Shown piece by piece: positions 13,201 to 25,200 of a stretch of 64,000 nucleotides of DNA. The stretch lies in the NCBI GenBank assembly GCA_022414725.1, contig CM039465.1, positions 38,805,754-38,869,753 of the forward strand, given 5' to 3'. This DNA is from Microglena sp. YARC (lineage: Eukaryota > Chlorophyta > Chlorophyceae > Chlamydomonadales > Chlamydomonadaceae). The position numbers were made by a program, and so were the translations under genes. The notes beneath the pieces were generated by a model. The model saw only the letters and a list, made by a program, of their open reading frames with translations. It was not told where the DNA came from and did not search any database. The first letter of the stretch is position 1; each line of letters opens with the position of its first letter.

Positions 13201-16200
13201 CATGCATGCATGCATGCATAAATCAATTGATCAAGCAAACAAGCAATAATGCCACAAAGCATGCCATGCATCAGAAGCTCCAAATCCAGCTACAAACTAT
13301 GTTACAAGTAGGGACCAGCATAAGAGCATATCATGCATATCTACTTGCAGCTTTTTTGGCTCTGTAGGCAACCTCGAGAGACTCATCAAAGCACCCCCAG
13401 AACACCAAGTTACATACTTCAGGATTCGTCCCGTCTATAGCACCTAACAGAAACACCTGCCACCCAAAGCTCTACACTACAGGCCAGCTCTCAGGCCTAT
13501 CAAACCCTAGCATGTAGATGCATTGGTATAAGTAGGGACCGGCATATCATATGATGTTGACCAAGGGCGATTATGATATCATATGATAGCATATAAATTG
13601 CATCATATGATAAATCTGGCCTAGTCAGACTGCCGGTATCATATGATATCATATGATGACATGATATCAGATGATGACATGACATCATATGATATCATAT
13701 TGCCGTTCCCTAGTGACAAGGCATGTCTTGCTCGGTACTCAGAGATCAGGCGCTGTAGCGGTCTGCGAAAGCAAAACCCACAGTTACCATCCCCAGAGCA
13801 AGCGAACGAGAAGGTTCCTTCACGCTCACGCCACGTGGCAAGCCTGAAATATTGTACTGCACACAGCAAGACATATTTGTACTGCAAACAAAAATGAAGC
13901 CTGGAGGGGCGTGGTGTTAAGGGGACCCTCCCGTAGGCCGTAGCTGGGGAAAGTCACAATTTGTACTGTAACATACGTACTGGGAATGGGTGTTGGTAAC
14001 CCCTGGACTGCAATAAACATTCATACTCACGCCACGTGGAAATGAGTAGAATTGCTTCATTTTTCAATGTTACAAGGCATGTATGTATTTTACAGTCCAG
14101 GGGTAGGCCAGCTAGGCTAAAGGGACTTGCCTAACCGTGACAGGGACGACTCAAAAGACAAGTTCTAAGAGCGAGTGGCAAGTGACACGGAAAAACGCTT
14201 TAGCAGTCACCGGCAGGGAGTTTCGAAAGTAGTGGAGAAAGTAGCTACTCGTAGCCGAATAAAGCTACAAAACATTGAACAAATTTTGCAAAGGATCTTG
14301 ACCGCTGCGATGCTGATAACTCTAGTCATGCGCACTCAAACTATGAGCCAAATGTTTGGGTGCGGAGGTGACGTTCAAACGCCTGGACAGCGGTACGGAG
14401 AGACGGACAGACAGCGGATGGAGAGACGAAGAACGGAGAGAGACACGGGGGGAACTCAGAGCTTCAGCCCCGGGACCCTGGGGGGTCCAGAGAGGGCTAA
14501 AGCGAAAAAGCATTGATGATCTGAAACCCAAACAAAGCATGTTAGGAATGGCTGCCGCATACCATGTAGCTTGCCATCCAATTCTGTTCCCATGTACCAC
14601 ACCATACCATGCCACCATACCATGTAGATTTCCATCCAGTTCTGTTCCCATGTCCCACACCATACCATGCCACTAACCATGTCCTACACTATACCATGTG
14701 CCACACCTTACTATGCCACCTACCATGCAGCTTGCCATCCAATTATGTTCCCATGTACCAAACCATACCATGCCACCTACCATGTACCACACCATACCAT
14801 GTAGCTTGCCATCCAGTTATGTTCCCATGTACCACACCATACCATGCCATCTACCATGTACCACACCATACCATGTTGCTTGCCATCCAGTTATGTTCCC
14901 ATGTACCACACCATACCATGCCACCTACCATGTAGCTTGCCATCTAGTTCTGTAGCTCGGGAATACAGAGTTGTGGTTCCACTCCCTTTCTGTCCACTCT
15001 CGCCCAAGGAGCTCTCCTCGACAACTCCATTGTTGACCCAGAAGAGCATCTTTTGGCGAACCAGGGTGACAGGAAGGCCAACCTGCATGTTGGTGGTTTG
15101 CTACTCAAACTGTTGGTGGTTTGGTGGTTGCCATTGTCAATGCATGTATGATTGTTAGTCATTGACGCCTATATAGGCTACCTTGTGAGTCATGCCTGCT
15201 TCTCAGTTGCCACTGTCAATGCATGTATGATTGTTAGTCATTGACGCCTATATAGGCTACCTTGTGAGTCATGCCTGCTTCTCAGTTGCCACTGTCAATG
15301 CATGTATGATTGTTAGTCATTGACGCCTATAAAGGCTACCTTGTGAGTCATGCCTGCTTCTCAGTTGCCACTGTCAATGCATGTATGATTGTTAGTCATT
15401 GACGCCTATAAAGGCTACCTTGTGAGTCATGCCTGCTTCTCAGTTGCCGCTGTCAATGCATGTATGATTGTTAGTCATTATCTCCTGGACAACTCCATCA
15501 TTGATCCAGAAAAGCATCTTTTGGCGAACTAGGGTAACAGAGAGGCCAACCTGCATGTTGTTGGTAGACAGAAATGTGACACTCATGACTATAACAAACT
15601 GCAGCATGACTACAGAACAGTGAGGTTACCAAAAACGGTGCCCCATGTCAAGTGAGAAACACAACGAAGGCGGCACACTCACCGCCTCACAAAACAAAAC
15701 ACATTTATATTATTTTGGGTTAACACAATGAAGGAGGCACACTCACCGCCTCACAAAACAGGAACGGTGCCCCATGCTATGTGAGAAGCACAACCAAGAA
15801 GCCACACTCACCGCCTCACAACACAAAACGCATTTATTTTATTTTGGGTTAACACCACCAAGGAGGCACACTCACTTCAATCAAGGAGGCACACTCACTT
15901 CAACCAAGGAGGCACACTCACTTCAATCGATCCTCGTCGTTAAACTGCATAAACAGAGTTGCCATGATGGGAGGCACACTCAGCGCCTCACAAAAAAAAA
16001 AAAACTCACCGAGTCAGATAAAAAAAAGTATTTGCTGACCGCCTCACAAATACAAAATACTCACCGCCTCGGATAGCTGTGCTGCGTTCAGTTGTACCTC
16101 ATTGTTAAACTGCATCAGCAGCGTCACCAGGATGGGAGGCACAACGACCGAGGCACACTCACGGCATTAAAAAAAAAAACTTTTTTACTTACCGCCTCGG

Positions 16201-19200
16201 ATAGCTGTTCTGCGTTCAGTTGTTCCTCATCGTTAAACTGCATTAACAGAGTTGCCATGATGGGAGGCACACTCAGCGCCTCACACAAAAAATAACTGCC
16301 TCGGATTAAAAACAGGTATTTACTGATCGCCTCACAACAACAAAAACTCACCGCCTCGGATAGCTGTGCTGCGTTCAGTTGTTCCTCGTCGTTAATCTGC
16401 ATCAGCATCGTCGCAATGATGGGAGGCACACTAATCGCCTCACAAAAAAAACTCACAGCCTCAGGTTAAAAAAAAAGTATTTACTGACCACCTCACAAAA
16501 ACAACAAAATACTCACCGCCTCGGATAGCTGTGCTGCGTTCAGTTGTTCCTCATCGTTAAACTGCATCAGCAGCGTTGCCATGATGGGAGACACACGAAA
16601 GTCTACCTCCACACCGGCCAAGCTGATCTCTAGCTCAACCTGGTGGGGTGTCAGATCCAATGAAATGAAATAATGAATGAATGAACGATTGAAGGAATGA
16701 AATAATGACATAATGAATGAATGAATGAATGAATGAATGAATGAATCGATGAATGCATAAATAATACTCCATATTAGGAGGCGTGAGGTTGAGGGGGCCA
16801 GCCCGTTCGCTTGCGCTGAGGCCAACCACCAACTTGCCTGACTGTGATAAATACATATATATATATATATATAATACATAGTAATGCCTTACTACAAGGC
16901 GTGAGGTTGAGGGGGCCAGCAAACTGCTTTTGCTTGCACTGGGGGCAATCACCCAATAGGGGGGGAGGGAGGGAGGGGGGGGGGGGAGGGGAGGGGAGGG
17001 GGGGGGAGGGGGAGGGGGGGGCGTCATTCCCCTTGAAGAGCGTTTTGGAATGGATGTAATGTCATGAACGAAACAATTGATGCATGTAACGAATGTAATG
17101 TAATGTAATGCAATGTAATGCAATGTAATGTAACGAATGTAATGTAATGTAATGTAATGCAATGTAATGTAACGAATGTAATGTAATGTAATGTAATGCA
17201 ATGTAATGTAACGAATGTAATGTAATGTAATGTAATGTATTGTAATGTAATGTAATGTAATGCATGTAACGAATGTAATGTAATGTAATGCAATGTAATG
17301 CAATGTAATGTAACGAATGTAATGTAATGTAATGTGATGCAATGTAATGCAATGTAATGTAACGAATGAAATGTAATGTAATGTAATGTAATGTAATGTA
17401 ATGCATGTAACGAATGTAATGTAATGTAATGCAATGTAATGCAATGTAATGCAATGTAATGTAAATAATGTAATGTAATGCAATGTAATGCAATGTAATG
17501 CAATGTAACGAATGTAATGTAATGCATGTAACGAATGTAATGTAATGTAATGTAATGCAAAAATGAATGAATGGATTTAATGCATGAAAAAATGAATGAA
17601 TGGAATGCGCGTAAAAATGCAACGAATGTAATGTAATGAATTAAAATATGCATGAATAGATGAATGAATGAATGTAATGAATTAAAAAATGAATGAAAAA
17701 ATTAATGATATGGATGCAATAAATATAATGAATGAATGAATGAATGAATGAATGAATGAATGAATGAATTAAAAAATGAAATGAGTCTTGGTGATTGCTG
17801 TTGCTGATAAGTTGTGGTGACAGGGTGCTGATTTATGCTTATGTTTAAATTTGACAGATAATATGCCATGTGATTTAAATTTATGTTTGATTTAACAGAC
17901 AACATGGCATATGCTGTAAATTAATTTAAATTGTATGTTTAATTTAACAAATAACACGACATATGCTTTATTTCAATTACATTACATTAAATTTCATGTC
18001 AAAGTCTACTTTGAATTTTGAATTTTAAATATGTATTTTAAATATTTTCAATTAACTCTTTCAATGCCATATGCTGCAATAAACCATATCACCTATAGAC
18101 CTGACAGGCCCGGCATATTTAATCCACCTGACATGGCCCGGCTGATTTCATCCACCCAACATTTGCGGGCAGCGCTCCCACCAAGGCTACTAATTATGGA
18201 CATTAAATGCCTATAATTAGTAGCCTATTACTCCTATTTTGTAGGGGACGGCAATATGATATCATATGATATCATGTCATCATATGATATCATATGATGC
18301 CGGCGGTCTGACTAGGTAACTATGGCCTGGGGCATCATATCATATGATATTAAATCATATGATTTGTGTTTGATATCATATGATATCATACTCGTCTTTG
18401 GTCAACATCATATGATTTGCTGTTCCATACTATTTTGACAATAAATTAGGGCCTGAAGTACAAGATACAAATACAAAATACAAAATGTATTTTGAATTGA
18501 ATAAAGTAGCGCCTGAAGAATAAGATACAAATTCAAAATACAAAACATATTTTGAATTTAACAAAGTAGGGCCTGAAGTACAAGATACAAATCCCAGCAG
18601 TACTAGAAAGCTGATTACGCCAGCTTCCAAGTGCACTTGGTTGCTTGTGATTTGGCTGAATAGCCAGCCAGAGGAGCTACCTAGAAGCTGTTGCTCTTAC
18701 AGCAAATGCCAGACAGAGCCACACAAAGCCTTAGGACAGATTGTTTGCTTGTTCACCGCTGCTTGGTCTGATGCACTGTCTCTTTTTGGGGCTACGCGTA
18801 GCAGCTTCTAGGCAGCTTCCAAGTCGGTGGCCATTGCAATCACTGCTTCTTTTCTATGGGGCCATGCTTGGTCTGATGCACAGTTTCTTTTTCTCCGGGC
18901 TACATGCCGCAGCTTCTAGGCAGCTCCCCTGACTTGCTGCTCACAGAATCATCGTTTCAGTACTATTTAAATCTTGGGGCTTAGCCCAGTTGCTAGCTCA
19001 TGGAGCTGCCTAGAAGCTGCTGACCGTAGCGGGAAAGAAAAGCTATGGCGCTCCTCAAAGCTCCTTTTACCCACCCTTGGGCCAAACCTGAAGCTAGCTA
19101 GTGCGTATAAAATCTGGCATGACATGTTTTCCAATGCAGCTGCAAGCTTTGGGTTTTACCCAGTGGCTAGCTATTGGAGCTGGTGGGAAGCTGCCATGAG

Positions 19201-22200
19201 TAGCCAAAAAGAAACAGTGTTAGTGACCAGCTCCATTACCCTGAAGCGTCAAGTAAACATATTTTCCCCGACGACACTTGCTAGGGGTCGGCAATATGTA
19301 GGGGTCGGCTTGTGTTATATAATATTAGTCAATAAATAATATTAGATAATATTAGATAATATTAGACGGACGAGCCATCTCACCATAATTTTGAATTTAT
19401 TTGAAAAACTAATATTATTGTAACACTTTAACAATATTAGTTAATATTAGTTTTTCAAACACTAATATTAGTTGCCGTTCCCTAGCAATATGATATCATA
19501 TGATACCATGTCATCATATGATATCATATGATGCCGGCGGTCTGACTAGGTAACTTTGGCCTGGGGCATCATGTCATATCATATTAAATCAAATGACTTT
19601 TGTATGACATTATATGATATCATACTCGTCTTTGGTCAACATAATATGATTTACCGTTCCCTACACTTTGTCATTCTGTCACTATTCCCCCATTGCATGG
19701 CAACGCATGGCTAAACAAGTCAGAACTTCCCCTCAAGACCCCGCGGGTTCCACGCTTGGTGCTCCACAGGGTTCGGGGGGCAGCGCATCACACTGGGGTC
19801 GCACCGAGACACTCAATTTGTGACGCGTCGCACAAACAAATGTCAACTGCTGGCTGTCTATAACAATATAAATATTAAAACAATTACGTTCTTCTTCTCC
19901 CACGTTATAGGTACGTGTACGCAAACAATGTCTTGATGACAAACGTGTGTGACAAATGTCATCAATGTGCAAAATGCATGTTTCCTAAGACCCCCCCCCC
20001 CCCCCCCAAAAAAATATACAAAACTTAAAGAGGCAGTGCGTGTACGCAGACAACATCTTGATATTAACACATAAAACAGTACGACCCAATCACAGGCATG
20101 GAAGTGATGAGATGTCCAACGCCACAATCCTGAAATTAGGCCCCCCTTTTTGACCCCAATTTGTATGCCTTTAAGATTTGTCCCCCAGTGCCCCCACCCA
20201 CCCACACACCACCACCACACACACACACCACCACACACCTCCCACACCATTTTTCTGGATAAGTTTAAGAGCCCGCCTTAAAAAATAATATATATACATA
20301 CGCCCAGTGGGCCGCTAAAAAGTTGCTCGTGTACTACATGTCGGAAATGGGTTCTAAAGGGGCTCGTAAAACCCTGTAACCATAAAAAAAAGTCGAAAAA
20401 GTGTCGGGGGGGGGGGGGGGGGGGGGGGGGGGGGCGGCCGCTTTCAGATATTTCCTCTGGTGAAAACTGGAAGAGGCCAAAACTTCCTCAGGACTTGGTC
20501 TCTGATAAAATTAAGCAGACCTATGACACAAGCTTGACGAGATCTTTCCGAATCCACGCTTATTTCCGACAACGAGTAAATATGGAGGCATGATCCTCTA
20601 GATCTAAGTCGAGGCACCTGCCAGGCTGGCAGATCCAAGTACAGAAGTCGAGCCTAACTTCCTCACCAGACGGAATCTGACGAAGTTAAGCATACTCACA
20701 AAACTGGTTAGACGAGAGCATTTCGAATCCATGCTTGTTTTCGAGACTGAGTAAATGTGTCGTGGTAGTACTCGAGTAGTGACCTCCACAGGTTCCAAGT
20801 ACACCAAGTGTGAAAGTTGAGTCAAAACAGAAACTCAATATTTCATCCCCAAGCTTCTTGGGTATCAGGAGGGTACTTAGGCATGCAACTTAGGCTTAAC
20901 ACAACCTTCAATTCTCAAACACCAACACTAGCTAGCCCAGCTCAGAATGAGGACTAAGAAAGGGTGTTTGCTTGACTGTGTTGTCAAACTTTGATCAAAT
21001 CCAAATGTAAGACCACAAATGGATAGAGCTTGTCGAGGGGATCATTTATACTTTGCCCCCCTAAATATTAATTCCTGAAGGAGATATGGGCCTTTGGGGG
21101 GAGGGGGGGGGGGGGGGGGGGGGTAAGGCAGTTTTAGAAATTTCAGAGATAGGTATATGAAAAAAAATCCTCGCGACCCCCCGCATACGCCTTAACTTTT
21201 GCTACAAAACTGGAACTACAGAAAGCTGACAAAAAAACTAGCTCTTACCACGCCCAAGTGAGGCTTCCACTACAGTTTCCTCGGTTTCCTGTCATGGCAG
21301 CCCCCCCCATCCCACCCCCACAAAACCACACACCACCACCTCCCCCCCACAACTCCACCATGGCATGCAGCAGCCCGCCCCACTCTCACCACGCCCAAGT
21401 GAGGCTTCCACTGCAGTTTCCTCGGCGACTTGAGGGAGTGATATCTGTCATCGTATTGCTCCATGGCAGCGATGATGTACGCTGGCAGTACAAGCTGTTG
21501 CTCAGGGCTTGCAGAGTCCTGCGTTATCCAGGTACATGGAGTGTGTGTGCGTGAATCATATACTATATATCGTATTGCTCCATTTCAGGGATGATGTACG
21601 GTGCGAGTACGAGCTGTTGCTCAGGACTTGCAGAGTCCTGCGTTATCCAGGTGGAGTGTGTGTGCGTGAATCATATAATATATCGTATTGCTTCATGGCT
21701 GCGATGATGTTAGGTGCGAGTTCGAGCTGTTGCTCAGGACTTGCTGAGTCCTGTGTTATCCAGGTACATGGAGTGTGTGTGCGTGAATCATATAATATAT
21801 TGTATGATGTGGGGTGGGAGTAGGACTTGTGGAGTCCTGGGCTTCTGTATGTGTGTGTTAGGTGTGTGTGTATGTGTGTGTATGTGTATATATGTGTATG
21901 TATGTGCTTGTATACGTGTGTGTATATGTGTGTATATATGTGCGTGTACATGTGTGTGTGTGTGTGTGTGTGTGAGAGTCCTTTCAGCTGAATTTGAATG
22001 CTAGCTTCATGCTAGGCTCAAAGAAAGGGAAAGGGATCTGACTAGAAGCTGCTCAGTATGTGTGTTACAGTCCAGGGGTAGGCCAAATAGGCTGAAGGGA
22101 CTTGCCCAACAGTGACTGGAAGGGCTAACAATAAACAAACAGTGATGAACTGAACCCCAAACAATCGCTTTACTGTCAGGGGCCTTGGGTTTGTGCTACA

Positions 22201-25200
22201 GTGAACTTTAATTATATGACATTTAATCCATGCACGGCATGCGTACAAGGTGGTAGAGGGCATGAGTACATGGTGGTAGAGACCACTGCTGCCATGCGTA
22301 GCCCCAAAGAGAAACGCTCTGGTCTGTCAGTTGTTCAGTGGTATTAAAAAAAGTAATGAGAACGCCTGGTGGGGCGTGGTATTAAGGGAGCCTGTCGTAC
22401 GGCGGTAGAGAAGGGGTTGCTACTTTACCTGAGCATAGCTACCATGGCGGATGCCAGCGACCGTGAACTCTTAAGTGCAACCAGAGGGATTCGAACCCCG
22501 CACCTTCGGCGTATTTTACGGATGGTCAACCACCTAACCATTCGACGAAACAGGATTACCAATGATACGTAATACACATGCCTAAAGGAGTTGTTGTTGG
22601 TATGTGTTGGTGGTAGTGGTGGTGATGATTGCAGTGGTGGTGGTTATAGGTGGTGGTGGTATGGTATGGTGGTGATGATTTTAGTGGTGGTGGTTATAGA
22701 TGGTGTTGCTGGTAGGTGGTGATGATTGTAGTGGTGGTGGTTATAGGTGGTGTCGCTGGTAGGTGGTGATGATTGTAGTGGTGGTGGTTATAGGTGGTGG
22801 TTGTATGGTATGGTGGTGATGATTGTAGTGGTGGTGGTTACAGATGGTGTTGCTGGTAGGTGATGGTGGTGGTGGTTGTGGTGGTGATGATTGCAGTGGT
22901 GGTGGTGGTGGTAGCATCCTACCTTGGCATCGTCTGCCTTAGGCCAGTACAAGTGGCTGATGATGGTGGCCGATAAAGTCGACAATGCCATGGCCGTCAT
23001 CTCTGTAGAGGCAGCACTGCCAGAGTCAGCATCTTGTCTGTCATAGTGGTGTTGTTAGTGTTGTTAGTGTTGTTAGTGTTGTTAGTGTTGTTGTTGTTGG
23101 TATTGTTGGTGTTAGTGGTGGTATTAGTGGTGGTGTTAGTGGTTTTAGTGGTGGAGTTAGTGGTGTAAGTGGTGTTCGTAGTGTCAGTGGTGGTAGTGAT
23201 GATGGTGGCTGATAAAGTCGTCAATGCCATGGCTTTCATTTCTGTTGAAGCAGCACTGCCAGGGTCAGTATCTTGTCTGTCATAGTGGTGGTCCTGCACC
23301 CTTTCGGCACGCCTCTCACCCAAGATACACTGTTACAAGTAGGGAAAGGCAATATGATAACATATGATATCATGCGGATATTATGTCACCATATATATAT
23401 ATATATATATCATATGATACAGCTTGGTTAAACTAGACTTCAGTTACCATATGATACAATTTGTATGATATCATATGATATCATACTTGCCTTAGGTCAA
23501 ATTCATATGGTATGCTGGTTCCTAGTTATAAGCCAAGTTAAAGGGTGCGGAAGACCCCCCCAATTGTTCAGTGCCCCCACCTATCTTGCATCTGCTCAGA
23601 CTTGATTTGTTCGCTCCAGAGGTAACCCCCAAAGACTTCAATGCAGCACCCCCAAAACACAGAGATACATAATTGGGCACTAGTGCTATATACAGCGCTG
23701 TAGAGAATGCCCTGGTTCACAGCGCACCTGTCTTACATTTGCTCTGCCTTGATTGCTTCTCTCCAAAGACAACCCCCTAAGACTCCAACGTAGCACCCCC
23801 AAAACCTTAAGGTACCTAATTGGGCACTTGTGCTATAAGTAGCGCCGTAAAGAAAGCCCAGCTCCTGCGCACGTGTCTTACATTTGCTCTGCCTTGATTT
23901 CTTCGCTCAAAAGACAACCCCCAAAGAGTCCAACTTAGCACCCCCAAAACACAAAGGTGCATCATTGGGCATTAGTGCTATATACAGGGCCGTAAAGAAT
24001 GCCCTGGTTAGCAGCGCACCTGTCTTACATTTGCTCTGCCTTGATTGCTTCTCTCCAAAGACAACCCCCTAAGACTCCAACGCAATGCTATACTTGTGCT
24101 ATATACAGCGCCGTAGAGAAAGCCCTGGTTAGCAGCGCACCTGTCTTGCACCTGCTCTGCCTAGACTTGATAGCTCCAAAGACAACCCCAAAACACTAAG
24201 GTACACAATTAAGCACTTGTGCTATATAGAGCGCCATAAAGGTTCACAGCGCACCTGTCTTGCATCTGCTCTGCCTTGATTGCTCGGATGTTCATGTTGA
24301 TGCGTTTTGAATCTGCAATGTCTTTCAACATCACCTGGTGGCAGCGGTGGTGGTAGTAGTGGTAACTGTGTTGGCGGTGGTGTTGGTTATGGTGGTGTTG
24401 GTAATGGTGGTGTTGGTAGTGGTGGTGGTAGTAGTGGTAACTGTGTTGGTGGTGGTGTTGGTTATTGTGGTGTTGGTAATGGTGGTGTTGGTAGTGGTGG
24501 TGGTAGTAGTGGTAACCGCGTTGGTGGTGGTGTTGGTTATGGTGGTGTTGGTAATGGTGGTGTTGGTAGTGGTGGTGGTAGTAGTGGTAACCGTGTTGTT
24601 GTTGGTGGTGGTTATGGTGGTGTTGGTAATGGTGGTGTTGGTAGTGGTGTTGGTAATGGTGGTGTCTGTGGTGGTGTTGGTAATGGTGGTGTTGGTAGTG
24701 GTGGTGTCTGTGGTGGTGTTAGTGGTGGTGTCAGTGATGGTGTTAGCGGTGGTGGAGTTAGACGTGTTGTCAGTGGGGAGCAGGGGGTCAGAAGGGACCA
24801 GAGAAGATGGTTGAGTCTGCAATGTCTTTCAACATCATCTGGTGTCAGTGTTATAGTGGCGGGGTTAGTGGTGTTAGTGGTGGTGGTGTCAGTGGTGGTG
24901 TCAGTGGTGTCAATTATGGTGTCAGTGGTGTTGGTGTTGGTAGTAGTGGTGTGACCAATGAGGAAAACGTGGTGATCGATAGGGGAACGCGAGGATTGTT
25001 ATCTGTCACACTTCACCCCTCTTTCGAAGGACCGACGCCCACTATCGGTGTACACGTCCGACCCGGCCAGGTACCAGGTACCATCGCCTCCGTTATCTGT
25101 CACCAAAAGGGCGGCGATCGTAATGTGTAACCCGCATACTGTCATGTGTAACCCGCATACTGTCATGTGTAACCTGCATACTGTCACGTGTAACACGCAT

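Noticed and set aside
12641..13280. CRISPR-like array
   Set aside because: Units are irregular, without constant repeats and unique spacers, in a eukaryotic intron.
20406..20441. G29 followed by GCGGCCGC as a cloning-linker remnant
   Set aside because: A NotI-like site after a G run can occur by chance. Flanking sequence is ordinary intron and other long G runs lack it.
22476..22553. tRNA gene on the minus strand
   Set aside because: A and B boxes are good, but no acceptor stem and no proper anticodon stem can be paired. It is kept as a SINE candidate only.
24307..24954. Gly/Val-rich plus-strand frame
   Set aside because: GGT-rich minisatellite between two copies of an APC2 exon edge; the opposite strand is equally open.
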